NCBI RefSeq assembly: GCF_000499845.2
Contig: NC_023757.2
Span: forward strand, 8,780,447 to 8,844,446
Source: Phaseolus vulgaris
Taxonomy: Eukaryota; Streptophyta; Magnoliopsida; Fabales; Fabaceae
Direction: 5' to 3'
Length of the DNA: 64,000 nucleotides
This document shows, piece by piece, positions 26,481 to 37,728 of this stretch (its first letter is position 1; each line of letters starts with the position of its first letter). A model generated the notes under the pieces. It was given only the letters and a program-made list of their open reading frames with translations. It searched no databases and was not told the origin of the DNA. The position numbers were made by a program, and so were the translations under genes.

Positions 26481-28107
26481 TAACAGTCCTAAATTAGGCT
26501 ATATATATGAAACAATAGATATTTATATTAACGAGTAGTAATTACTGACAGTTCCTTGGATTGAACCGGCCTATGCTACAAGGGTCAGTGTAGAACTATC
26601 GGTTTGAAAAATAAAGACCTTTATGTATGTGTTGTTACATTCAAACCACGTTTTTAACACTGTTCTGCGCACCAAGGTAACCAAACCAACCACTTTTTGT
26701 GTCTCTTAGTAGAAAAGTGAATATGAATTGTTAGTGTTGATTGAGAAGGGATTTAAAAGGTGCTAATAGCTAAAGTTTCGTAATCGTCTGAAGTTAATTT
26801 TGATGTCATTGTCTACTAAAAATGTGGCATATTCTTGAGGCATATGAGGAAGAGAAATAGAGGTACGAAGATAGCTAAGTAAAGGATATAAAAATCAAAA
26901 ACTGAGACTTGGTTGTCTTTTGAAGGCTGGCAGTTTCGAAAATTCCACAAAAGGATTGGTTCAGAAACTGAGACTTGGAGAAATGTATCTCTAACAAATG
27001 ACTTTTCATGGTTAAGAGAGGTGTAGTTAGGAGCTGAAAAACTCCTCCTCACGCCGGCTCATTTTTGTTTTACCTTGTGGGAATAGTAATGAACCAGGTT
27101 GGAAAACAAAGCATTTCAAGGGAAGAAAATTGAAGTGATGTAAAATGACAATTGTAGGCTCTGTGCTGTGATGGAGCAGTAGCATTATAGGTAGCTCTCA
27201 GTTTTCCTTGAAAGGGAAATCTTATAGTAGTCTATAAATTGTGTTTTAAATGTGATGATTATAAGATCTAAGTAAGAATTGCAGTTAAATAGCAACGCGT
27301 GTAAAAAAGTTACCTGGCTGTTGAATAAGGTTAAGGAGAGAGTGCTTGAACAAGTTAACAAGCTTTTAAGTATAAACGACAAAAATATGCCAAAAGAGAA
27401 CATCAATTTTGAAACGAAAAAGATTGCCCACATAACATACTCAAAAATATCAGAGAGTCTTTCAGCTATGCTTCAACACACAAACCATGAAATTGGATCT
27501 AGTTCATTATCAACCAATCTAAATAATTTATATTGAAATTAAATTCAAATTCATATTTTTTTAAGAATATTAAAAAAACAGTTTACATATTTATAAATTA
27601 GTTTTATATCAATTTTGAAATTGTATTTTTTATCGTAAAACTAACATGATAATAAAACTGAACTTTATTCAGCATAATAATAGGTTTATGATATGATAAA
27701 AAACATTAGAAAGTAACGATACTTTAGTGTAAAACGTTTTTATATGAAACTAGTATGCATAGATAAATAAACAGTATCTTTATTTGTTTGAATAAATATT
27801 AATTAAAAATACAACAAGATATGATTTAACAGGATATATCTTTCATGGGTGATCACTTGTTACTTTTATTTGATTTAGTGCAGAAATTAACAAAAAAACT
27901 ATATTTTATATTTTTATTATATGTTTCCTTTTTCCAACTCTTATGTTTTTCTCAAAAAAAAAACTACACAAAAGTTATTAACCAAATCCAACTCAATGAT
28001 CTTCTTGTTTAGAAAACTCACATGCTATTTTTATATCTATTTATATATAATTTTTACTAAAATATATTAATTGATATATTATTTTGTGTTTCGAAAAATA
28101 ATCTCGA
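26481..28107. other. Transporter promoter region and AT-rich spacer
   Basis: Upstream DNA of the nitrate transporter, then AT-rich sequence. A plus frame at 27279-27536 (85 codons, Lys/Asn-rich) has no recognised domain and coding-like bias is unconvincing. Confidence 0.45.
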
Positions 28108-28600
28108 TCTGTGTTGTCAAAGTTATGTCCACTAGTGGATTCATCTTGGGATCATTGATGAAGAGACGATAGTTTTACCTCTAGTTAATACCATAAAACA
28201 TGTGATCCAAGAAATTTTTTATCATTTCCTATGATAGACGTCAAATGTTCTTATAAAAAAAGAGCACTAGTCTCTCGAAGCGGATGAAGATTATTTGTCT
28301 TGCAAGTTGAGTTATGACTCCAAGACGAGATCACTGAGTTTACCGAAGAACCTCTATCTATGTTGTTAGAGTTGTGTTCGCTAGTGGATTCATCTTGGAG
28401 ATATAGGCAACAATTTTGCCTCTAGTTAATACCATAAGACATGTGGTCCAAGAAAAGTTTTACCCTACCACACAGTAGACGTCAAATGTTCTTATCAGAA
28501 AATAGTGTTAGTCTCCCGAGGTGGATGAAGATAGTGTGCCTTGTTAGTTAACTTATGATTCCAAAAGAAGATCACTAACTTTATAGAAAATAATGATGAA
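28108..28600 (+). repeat. 249-bp tandem duplication, diverged
   Basis: Copy 1 starts at 28108 (tctgtgttgtcaaag) and copy 2 at 28357 (tctatgttgttagag). Shared landmarks include ctagtggattcatcttgg, ctctagttaataccata and gtagacgtcaaatgttctta at the same offsets. No open frame spans either copy. Confidence 0.85.
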
Positions 28601-29878
28601 AGATTCACCTATCGAAAATAACGATGAAAGATTTACCTATAGAATATTCATCAAATGAATGTAAAAATTAATCCCTATAATATATATATATATATATACT
28701 GAAATGCTAAAAAATATTTAAAATAAATAAAAATATATATTTAATTATCAAATATATATCATTGAATTAATTATTATATAAATATCTAAGTTATAAATTT
28801 ATATTTGATTTAATTGGATTATGTCTAATTTATTGGATTACACTTCATTTAGTTACATTTTATACTACGCCTGACACACATAAACTCTTATTCCAATGTC
28901 ATTTTTTAAGATTAGTTAAACAAAGGTTAATTAAAAAAGTTGGATAATCTTTCATTAGATTATGATGAATTACTTTAAAATATTTAACAATAAAATAATG
29001 TTTTTATCAACTATTAAAAAATGATTGAATTATGACCCTTTAATAAAATTGAATTTTTTTTAAGGAATATGTACTCCACCTAAAACTAGTTCTAAAAATG
29101 TAAAATTCAATCAAATTTATTTAATTGTTTTTTTAAAAATAATTTGATAAGATATGGATCATTAAACTGATTGTTCGGATGCAAAAAGTTATTGGTCTAT
29201 GTTTCGAGGTAGAAAAGTTGTGATGTTGCTAATTGTATAGTAGGTCGACAGGGGTAAACAGGTAATTTCAAATATGTTGACCTTTCTTTAGCTAATAATT
29301 AGTGAAATCTAGGAGGAACGGACCACCAGGAAAAAATTAAAAATATTAAAAAAAATTTGGACTTCCATCCTTTTGATCCTATATTTTTTATAAAGTCATA
29401 AATTTAGTCTTTAAAATATGCAAATCATAAATTTAGTATTATCATATTTTAAAATTACAAAAATTTATTTTAATATTAATATATAATTTAATTATTTTAA
29501 AAAATATTACATATTTATATTCATCTACGTTAATAGATTTAACAATTAATTTAATATATGTTATTGTGATAAATATGTTAATAATTTAATAGTATATTAA
29601 AACTAGATTAAGATTAATTAATCTTAAAATTAAAAGACTAAATTTATAATTAAGATTTTATGAAATTTAAAATTGCATATATGCGAAGTGATAGAAAATG
29701 AAAACTGCAGAAAAAGAATCTTGAGAATCAAATGAATCTTGCTAAGTGGAAATGGGATATTCACTCCATAACATGTTCATTATTGAATCTCTTCTTTGAC
29801 TTTGTGATGCCCTCGTTTCACACCACATTGATGGCATGCTTCAAGTCATGAATGTGACATTCACCAACTTCTATATAT

Positions 29879-29919
<41 letters not shown>

Positions 29920-31789
29920 AATTTAAGGCATTCGTGGAAATGGTCAAAATATATGGCTCTTAAGTAACATAGTAACTCGATCCACTTTTGAGGAACGAGA
30001 AAACAAATACTAAAGACAACAATAATAATAATACTTAAACTCTAATTAAATATTTTTTAAAATTACAAGAATAAATTATTTATATTATATTTAATTAAAA
30101 ATAATTAAATATATAATTTTAAAATTTAATTAATTAATTAATTAATTAAATATTTGTTTAAATTATAATAATAAACTATGTAAATTATATTCAATTACAA
30201 ATAATTAAATATAAAGTTTTTAAAATAAATAACATAAAGAAATTCAACATATATTTGCTTCTTGAATTTAATTTATATACTCAATGAGATTTTTTATTAA
30301 AGAAAATTTGTTATTATATTTTAAATAAATATTTAGTTAATTTAAGTAATTAATTTGTTTATTTTTTAAATTTTTAATTTAATCATTTATAATTGAATAT
30401 AATTTAGATAATTTAAATAAATATTTAGTTATTTTAAATAATTAATTAACTTATTTTTTTTAATTTATACAAATATTTAATAATAACATAATAAAATTAA
30501 AAAACCAAAAAAAAATGAAAATAATTTAAAAAAATGGAAAAAAGATACAAAAAAATCAGAAATTGTGCGAGCACAATACAAATTGTAACCCATTTTTTAG
30601 AGCATGACTTGTGATTTTGAAAAAACAATTATTGGAACAGAGCACAACTTTTTTTAAACTAAAATCGTACTCGCTTACATGACTTATCCAATGTTATAAT
30701 TTTTTAAAAATTGATTCATTTTTTAAAAACGGAAAAAAATTACGTGAGATTTATAAATTTCCCTATTTTCATACCATGTTTTCTGGTCAAATCAAAGTGA
30801 TGATTAAACCATATTTGGAGTGGAATTCTAAAGACATTAAAACGAATTCAAAGTAAATTTCAAGTTCTAAGTGTTTTACTTCGTTTTATACAGACATATA
30901 AGTAATTCATGACTTTTTAGGTTTAAGCTCAATTTTATTTACATCAATGTAGCGTGCAGAGATGATAATTATTTAAGAATGATTAAATTTAGCAGTGTGC
31001 TTTTTTTAAGGGGATTTCGAGCTATTTTAAACGAAGGCACGTTTCAAGACTTTGAGTGGGAGCCATTGTTAACAAGTGGGTCACTTCATTTAGGTTGACA
31101 ATTTTTTTATATATTATCATTCTCGAATCTAATGTGGAAATTAAAATATTCAAAGGTATAATCTTATGAATGATATTTTGTGGGAAGAGAGAATTCATTT
31201 CAGTGTATCACAATCATTTGGTGAAAACTCGTAACTTTGAATCTCTTATTTGACTTTGCTTCTACATTTTCATTTCATGTCACATGGATATGATGGGACA
31301 AAATAAAGTGTTTACTTTTTTCCATGAACTTAGTCTTCACTTAATTAAGAACCACCCAATTGGATATCATTTTTTTTCTTCCTTCATTTATGGTTAAATG
31401 GGGTGAAAACATATACAGTCTAATTGTACTAATAATTAAACCAAGTTAAATTTAAGTTTAATTAATATATATATATATATATATTTAAATATTATAATTA
31501 TGGATTGTATTATACTATTACAAAGTGTAGATAGTCGTATCCAAGATATATATAGATGTGCATACTGATATAAACTCCAATCAAATAAGATGCAATCCAA
31601 TCATACAACATGATATTTACTCACACATATAGCAATAATCAATTGTATCTTTTTTTGAAAATCTCAGTCTAAACTTAAAAATATCTGTAAATACAGGTCA
31701 ATTGTACAAAATATACTCAAAAACAAAATTGTTGGAAAATTATCTTTCTTCTTCCTCTTAGCTAAACTTAGCTCTATTTACAGGAAAGT
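28601..31789. other. AT-rich spacer with microsatellites
   Basis: Very AT-rich. (TA)n runs lie near 28679-28700, 29875-29915 and 31462-31484, and an (ATTA)n run at 30128-30148. No gene-like frame. Confidence 0.6.
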
Positions 31790-31885
31790 CTAAGAAGGAA
31801 CATTAGGTTTGTCTTTGGAGATACCAGCATTGACTTTTTTTGTTAGTGGTACAATGATGATTGTTATGGTATCGGTAAAGAGGAG

Positions 31886-32410
31886 TGTACCTGAGTGGAG
31901 AGATGGGGCCCAGGCACGGTCGGTTGACGTGGTGTAATTGCTGACGTGTTGATCTTCTTCTCCTCTGGTCGATTGTCCTTTCTTGCTGTCTCCTTTGGTC
32001 GGTCGTCCCTTCGTGCTATCAACTTCGGTCGGGCGGGGGAGCGTACCTGCGAAGGCACTCCGACGCTCAAGTAAGTATGAGATTCTAAGCGCAGTTTCGT
32101 AAGTGAATGAAAACGTACCTTTCTCTGGCTTGAGCACAGTATTTATAGGATTGCCTAATGGGCTTTCTATCCCTTGGGCTCAGGGTGGTTATGGATATGT
32201 CTTGTCAGTCGTGCTCCGGAATACCCGGGGAACATATCTTCTCTAAACGCATATTCCTTATTCTTCGGAGGTGTATCTTAACCACCTTAGCTTGTCACAT
32301 AAATGCCCTTACATTTATTGTGTATACGGCCGGTCGGCCACGTGCGTTCGTTTCCATTTAGTGTATAAGGCCGGTCGGCCACGTGCGTTCGTCCGGTGCC
32401 TACCAGTACA
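31886..32410 (-). repeat. Element C 3' LTR
   Basis: 525 bp, minus TGTACTGG..GGTACA. TATAAATA on the minus strand at 32147-32140. Minus-strand U3 holds two copies of a 24-bp block, each with a CACGTG G-box (32339-32344, 32380-32385). Confidence 0.95.
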
Positions 32411-32422
32411 CTTGCCCCCCAG
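32411..32422 (-). promoter_or_regulatory. Element C polypurine tract
   Basis: Minus strand CTGGGGGGCAAG directly abuts the 3' LTR start TGTACTGG. Confidence 0.85.
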
Positions 32423-32539
32423 GCTCGAGGTGAATAAAAGCCGAAGAGTCGTAATAATTGTTGTGCCTTTCGAGTTGTCAGACATTAAATTTAACGGAAT
32501 GACGGGACGTTCGCATTAGCGAAGAATATTTTCGGTTAG

Positions 32540-32728
32540 GCATCGGACAAGCGGCCTGCCTGCATGGAGCACCCCTGGAGGACGACCAGTACGACAGAAA
32601 AAATAATAGTTGATGGAAAGCTGGTACCGATCAACCCCGATGATAATTTAAATGAGGAGGCCGAGGGGGAGACCCCTGGCCCACAGCCTGACGCCTCTTT
32701 TGAAGAGTTAATGAACAATGTGGCATAG
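32540..32728 (+). pseudogene. Antisense ORF C-terminus in element C
   Basis: On the plus strand, antisense to gag-pol, one frame reads ..HGAPLEDDQYDRK and a neighbouring frame continues IIVDGKLVPINPDD..EELMNNVA then TAG at 32726. The shorter intact piece has an ATG at 32564 (54 codons). The pattern HG-x(3-4)-DD-x-YD..V-x-G-x-L-x-P followed by an acidic tail is shared with the antisense frame of element D (54746-55005). A one-base shift breaks it here. Function unknown. It resembles the C-terminus of plant 'putative gypsy type transposon' proteins. Confidence 0.5.
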
Positions 32729-32761
32729 AAAATTGCTGGACCCGACATGTGGGCAATGCAC

Positions 32762-33690
32762 ACTTGCATAAATAATTCTGATTACATTAAAGTAATAAGA
32801 TAATTCTAATGCCGGACGAGGCATAAATAATTCTGATTACATTAGTAATAAGATAATTCTGATGCCGAACGAGGCATAAATAAGTGAATAATTCTGATGC
32901 CGAACGAGGCATAAATAAGTGAATAATTCTGATGCCGAACGTGGCATAAAAAAGTCTGATTACGTTAAGGTAATAATTCAGATGCCGAACGAGGCATAAG
33001 ATTGAGTAAATAATTCGGATGCCGAACGTGGCATAATAATTATGATTACGTTGAGGTAATAATATAATTCTGATGCCGAACGAGGCATAAATAAGTGAAT
33101 AATTCTGATGCCGAACGTGGCATAAAAAAGTCTGATTACGTTAAGGTAATAATTCAGATGCCGAACGAGGCATAAGATTGAGTAAATAATTCGGATGTCG
33201 AACGTGGCATAATAATTATGATTACGTTGAGGTAATAATATAATTCTGATGCCGAACGAGGCATAAATAAGTGAATAATTCTGATGCCGAACGAGGCATA
33301 AATAAGTGAATAATTCTGATGCCGAACGAGGCATAAATAAGTGAATAATTCTGATGCCGAACGTGGCATAAAAAAGTCTGATTACGTTAAGGTAATAATT
33401 CAGATGCCGAACGAGGCATAAGATTGAGTAAATAATTTGGATGCCGAACGTGGCATAATAATTCTGATTACGTTAAGGTAATAATTCAGATGTCGAACGA
33501 GGCATAAGATTGAGTAAATAATTCTGATGCCGAACGTGGCATAAATAATTCTGATTACGTTGAGGTAATAATTCAGATGCCGAACGAGGCATAAATAAGT
33601 GAATAATTCTGATGCCGAACGAGGCATAAATAAGTGAATAATTCTGATTTCGTTAAATACCTATGAAACCGAACGAGATATGAATTGAGT
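32762..33690 (+). repeat. 35-bp minisatellite array in element C 3' region
   Basis: About 20 copies of a unit containing tctgatgccgaacgaggcat, with variants (cgtggcat, ttacgttaagg spacers) arranged in a larger period: the spacer agtctgattacgttaagg recurs about 177 and then about 245 bp apart. The array lies between pol and the PPT. It keeps several frames open on the minus strand, which explains repetitive apparent ORFs that are not genes. Confidence 0.9.
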
Positions 33691-33788
33691 AAAGGACTAG
33701 GAGATTTGGATTTTAATTTAGTGCCTCGTTAAAACCTTCCCGGTCGTAAACCCTCCTTAGGGAAAAACCGACTGAGCGAGGAAAGAGT

Positions 33789-35540
33789 TCAACTGTAATA
33801 AAATTTGAGATGTGTGGCATTCCACGTTCTCGGTATTTCCTTCCCAGATAAATATTCTAAATAATAGGCTCCACCGGCTGCCGTATCAGCTATGCGGAAA
33901 GGTCCTTCCCAATTGTTGGAGAACTTGCCTCCTTCCTTCCGTGCGCTGCTCCGCATTCGCCATACTAAGTCGCCTTTGTGGAACAATCTTGGTTTAACTT
34001 TGGAGTTGTATCGTCTGGCCGCCCGAATTTTGCATGCTTCTTCTCTAATTCTACACTTGTCCCGGAGTTCATTGATGAGATCGAGACCGACCGAGAGGCT
34101 TTCCTTGTTTAGATCAAGATCAAGGGTTTGCCGGCGGAGAGAGGGTTCGCCAATCTCGACGGGGATCATAGCTTCGGTGCCATACGTTAGGCTGTACGGC
34201 GTTTCTTGTGTAGTCGTCTGAGGAGTACAGCGATATGCCCATAATACTTCTAAGAGTTCTTCAGTCCAGTTGCCCTTTGCTGGGCCGAGACGTTTCTTCA
34301 GTTCGTTCAAAATAACTTTGTTTCCAGCTTCTGCCTGTCCGTTTGTTTGCGGATGTTCGACTGAACTAGCGATGTGTTTGATGTGGAGCTTCTCGTAAAA
34401 TTCAGCTAACTTTCGGTCGGTGAATTGCCGACCGTTATCGGTGATGATGATTTGTGGAAGCCCGAAGCGGCAAACGATATTTTTCCATACGAAATTTTGA
34501 ACATTGCGGGCGGTGATTGCAGTCAGGGGCTCGGCTTCGATCCACTTGGTGAAGTAATCAATGCCGACTAGTAAGAATTTACACTGGCCTTTACCGGGGG
34601 CGAAAGGACCAATGATGTCCATACCCCATTGGACGAACGGCCAAGGTGATAACATAAAATGGAGTTCCTCAGGCTTTTGATGGGACAAAGTGCCAAACTC
34701 TTGGCATTTAAGACATTTTTGTACGAAATTGGTGCAATCACCCTGGACGGTCGGCCAGTAGTATCCAGCCCGGAATACTTTGGCAGCCATTGTCCGTGCG
34801 CCGGAGTGAGTTCCGCAAATTCCTTCGTGCAACTCTTGGATGACATAGGAAGCTTGGTCTGGTGTCAAACATTTAAGGAGTGGTTGGGTATAACCTCGGC
34901 GATAAAGGTCGTCGCCGATTAAGACAAAACGGGCGGCCTGCAGCTTCATGGTTTTTTCGCCGAGAGGACTACATGTGCCGTCGAGTAAATATTGCTTGAT
35001 TGGGGTAATCCAAGTAGATTCCGTGTCGGTCGTCAGGCATTCCTGTAGGTCGATGCTTGGGCGTGCAAGCGTAACATGGATGACCGACCGATGCATTCCT
35101 TTACACTTCGTGGTTGCTAACCGGGACAAGGCGTCCGCGCGGGTATTGTGATCGCGTCGAACGTGCTGCATAGAAATTTCAGAAAAGGTGCTCATCGACT
35201 GTTTGACTAAGTGATAGTATCGCTGTAAAAAGCTTTCTCGGACTTCATATTCGTCGTTAAGCTGACCGATGACAAGTCGGGAATCACTTTTGCAAATTAA
35301 CTTAGTGATTTCTAATTCTTGAGCGAGACGTAGACCGGCTAATATGGCTTCATATTCGGCCTGATTGTTTGAAGCTTTGAAGTCGAATTTGAGGGCTTGC
35401 TCGATGACAATCTCGCCGGGGCCTTCCAAAACAACTCCTCGGATGTTGTTTGAGCCCTCGGATGTAATGCAACCTCTATGATGGCCGAGACCAAATGGTG
35501 CAATGCAACCTCTTGTTTGAGCCCTCGGATGTTCATGCAT
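33789..35540 (-). CDS. Element C RNase H (partial) plus integrase
   Basis: 583-codon open frame that begins inside the deletion junction. Residues about 25-145 are the later part of RNase H (SNNQAEYEAILAGL, CKSDSRLV, RADALSRLA). The first catalytic Asp segment is replaced by junction sequence. The H2C2 zinc finger follows near 245-285 (HEGICGTHSG..CLKCQEF). The integrase core keeps D-D-E (GMDIIGPF, TDNGRQF, NGQAEAGNK). The C-terminal domain ends GTWNATHLKFYYS-like before TAG. Integrase inserts element DNA. The core appears intact, so it could be active if expressed by fusion to gag. Confidence 0.9.
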   Translation of the reverse strand: MHEHPRAQTRGCIAPFGLGHHRGCITSEGSNNIRGVVLEGPGEIVIEQALKFDFKASNNQAEYEAILAGLRLAQELEITKLICKSDSRLVIGQLNDEYEVRESFLQRYYHLVKQSMSTFSEISMQHVRRDHNTRADALSRLATTKCKGMHRSVIHVTLARPSIDLQECLTTDTESTWITPIKQYLLDGTCSPLGEKTMKLQAARFVLIGDDLYRRGYTQPLLKCLTPDQASYVIQELHEGICGTHSGARTMAAKVFRAGYYWPTVQGDCTNFVQKCLKCQEFGTLSHQKPEELHFMLSPWPFVQWGMDIIGPFAPGKGQCKFLLVGIDYFTKWIEAEPLTAITARNVQNFVWKNIVCRFGLPQIIITDNGRQFTDRKLAEFYEKLHIKHIASSVEHPQTNGQAEAGNKVILNELKKRLGPAKGNWTEELLEVLWAYRCTPQTTTQETPYSLTYGTEAMIPVEIGEPSLRRQTLDLDLNKESLSVGLDLINELRDKCRIREEACKIRAARRYNSKVKPRLFHKGDLVWRMRSSARKEGGKFSNNWEGPFRIADTAAGGAYYLEYLSGKEIPRTWNATHLKFYYS

Positions 35541-36247
35541 GCTTTGTTGAACCTATCTAGAAAGGTTCTAAGAGATTCACCTTTTTCTTGTTGTACCGCT
35601 AGGAGAGACATGGAGGACATGTGATGCGGTCGGCTAGTGGCATATTGAGTGGAGAATTTTGCGGCTAGGGTGTCAAAATCGTTAATGGAGTTTGGAGGCA
35701 GCTCTGTGAACCAGGTAAGAGGTTCTCCCTGGAGCGACGTGGGAAATACTTTACACCACACATTGTTATCTGTGGTATACAAAGTCATTTGCGTCTTGTA
35801 GACATTTAAGTGTTCGTCCGGGTCGGTCGAGCCGTCATAGAGTTTAATGACGAGGCCTCTCCATTTGTCAGGAAGTGGAGTGGTGATAATTTCGTCTGTA
35901 AAAGGATGACCCCTTTTCCTTGACTTTCTTTCGACTGTTTCAGCTCTGGAAGCAAGATTGGTATTGGCAGGTGTAGGTATGCGAGAGGTGGTTCGGTCGG
36001 CCATATGGGATTGGCCTTCTCGTTCGGGATTATCGACCTGTTGTTGGAGTCGTGCATTCTGCTCTCTTAATAAGGCGATTTCTTCTTCTTGGCGGCGTCT
36101 ATCTTCTTCTTGGAGGCGTCTATCTTCTTCATGTTGACGATGGTCTTCCATCCCCTTTTGTCGCAGTTCCTCCATCTGAGCTTGGAGGATTTGAATCATA
36201 GTCATCTGTTCTGCCATAGCGTCGTTGTTGTTTCTTGTCGCAACCAT
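35500..36247 (-). CDS. Element C gag, C-terminally truncated
   Basis: ATG at 36247 (MVATRNNNDAMAEQM). Residues about 10-75 are a strongly charged Glu/Arg/Gln coiled coil. Residues about 130-250 are a Retrotrans_gag domain (YKTQMTLYTTDNNVWCKVFP, GESLRTFLDRFNKAC). True gag ends near 35500 at ..LHHLVSAI. The open frame then runs on to 35339 through the deletion junction into out-of-frame RNase H sequence. Compared with element D, the last third of gag, including the knuckle region, is missing. Confidence 0.88.
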
Positions 36248-36277
36248 TATAGCTTCAAAAATTGAAGATTTGCCTCG

Positions 36278-36295
36278 GCCCCACGGTGGGCGCCA
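36278..36295 (-). promoter_or_regulatory. Element C primer-binding site (tRNA-Lys)
   Basis: Minus strand TGGCGCCCACCGTGGGGC, 18 of 18 to the expected tRNA-Lys 3' end, two bases from the LTR. Confidence 0.85.
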
Positions 36296-36297
36296 AT

Positions 36298-36822
36298 TGT
36301 ACCTGAGTGGAGAGATGGGGCCCAGGCACGGTCGGTTGACGTGGTGTAATTGCTGACGTGTTGATCTTCTTCTCCTCTGGTCGATTGTCCTTTCTTGCTG
36401 TCTCCTTTGGTCGGTCGTCCCTTCGTGCTATCAACTTCGGTCGGGCGGGGGAGGGTACCTGCGAAGGCACTCCGACGCTCAAGTAAGTATGAGATTCTAA
36501 GCGCAGTTTCGTAAGTGAATGAAAACGTACCTTTCTCTGGCTTGAGCACAGTATTTATAGGATTGCCTAATGGGCTTTCTATCCCTTGGGCTCAGGGTGG
36601 TTATGGATATGTCTTGTCAGTCGTGCTCCGGAATACCCGGGGAACATATCTTCTCTAAACGCATATTCCTTATTCTTCGGAGGTGTATCTTAACCACCTT
36701 AGCTTGTCACATAAATGCCCTTACATTTATTGTGTATACGGCCGGTCGGCCACGTGCGTTCGTTTCCATTTAGTGTATAAGGCCGGTCGGCCACGTGCGT
36801 TCGTCCGGTGCCTACCAGTACA
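36298..36822 (-). repeat. Element C 5' LTR
   Basis: 525 bp, one visible difference from the 3' LTR. Same TATA (36559-36552) and the same duplicated G-box block. Confidence 0.95.
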
Positions 36823-36953
36823 AGGAGTGAAGGAGAAATTTCTTCCACAAAAAGCAAGTTGGTGTGACTTGAAGAAGGTTCTTCTACTAAGATCTCTTTG
36901 TTAACCAAATGACTATCCTCATTAAAGGAATACAAAAAAGAAGAGGAAGCCAT

Positions 36954-37728
36954 CAAAAGCGTACCTCTAAGAAGAAGATGAAAGGAAAAAAAGGTAAAGA
37001 GAATGCTTGCATGAAGACTTCGATAAGGTATGGAAGACAAATGCAAAGGCTTTACAAAGTCTTATAAAGAAAGGTAAATGACTTAATACCATTTCACTCG
37101 AGCACGAAATGAGGAAAATTCAAATGGCAGGTTTGAAGAGAACATGGCACGAACAACGAAATGTTAGCTGTTAAAATGATATAATGTCTTAAAGAAGTAA
37201 AAATAAAACTCATCATTAATGCTAGAATTCCCTCCTCATAATGTATATTAGGAGTTAGTTAGTGATAAGTAAAGTCATATTAAACAAACTGAAGAAATTT
37301 GACCCACAAGAGGTCGCAAGAGGCTAATCTAATTTTTTCTTAAAATATAAACTCAAAATTAATTATTTGAGTTCAAAACTAAATCTCATCCACCCATTTT
37401 ATTAGTCCACTTACCTCATTTATGGATTTTGAGTTTGAGACTTATTTACCTGTTCATGTCAAAGATATACAAAGATGTTATAATAATGTAAAATCCAATA
37501 AAATCAAAAGTAATCAAATAAAATCGGAAGTCATCCAAGCAAATCAAATGCAATCCTATAACTTGAATGTTTAATAATCGATAATTAATCTTATGTCTTG
37601 TTTATTTTAAATATCTTTTGAATACCTAAGCCGTGCAAAAAAAAAACTATAAATACGAATTAGTTTTACATGAACTTAATTCTCATACTCATTTATATAT
37701 ACAATTATAATTTATTTTTCTCTTATAT
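36954..37728. other. Spacer, no gene seen
   Basis: Flank of the split ORF. Short TATA-like ataaag sites occur near 37060. Otherwise AT-rich up to the MITE. Confidence 0.5.

Larger units (their letters stand above)
31886..36822 (-). mobile_element. Element C: young Ty3/gypsy retrotransposon lacking PR-RT
   Basis: 525-bp LTRs at 31886-32410 and 36298-36822 differ at a single base by eye (c/g in gggggag(c/g)gtacc). The target duplication aggag is perfect (31881-31885; 36823-36827). Sense is minus: PBS, gag, partial RNase H plus integrase, minisatellite array, antisense remnant, PPT. Protease, RT and the start of RNase H are deleted. The near-identity of the LTRs means very recent movement, although the copy cannot encode reverse transcriptase. 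Tat-type lineage is inferred from gag, the tRNA-Lys primer site and the antisense region. Confidence 0.95.
31790..36953 (-). pseudogene. Small ORF of unknown function split by element C
   Basis: Right part 36953-36823 starts MASSSFLYSFNEDSHLVN. Left part 31885-31790 ends ..SKDKPNVPS before TAG at 31790. Leaving out element C and one 5-bp target copy joins the two parts in frame (126 + 96 nt, 74 codons with the stop). The product is acidic then hydrophobic and matches no family I know. It may itself be part of a larger gene or an older repeat. The exact reading-frame continuity across the insertion suggests the ORF was real before the insertion. Confidence 0.4.

Noticed and set aside
27279..27536. 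85-codon Lys/Asn-rich ORF
   Set aside because: No family match recognised. Flanked by AT-rich DNA, without promoter or splice context.
32978..33627. Long minus-strand frames with repeated MPRSASEL-like peptides
   Set aside because: They are frames kept open by the 35-bp array in element C, whose unit happens to lack stops in several phases. No domain and no independent coding signal.
32762..33690. Array resembling a CRISPR
   Set aside because: Units are contiguous minisatellite copies with no unique spacers, in plant DNA within a retrotransposon.
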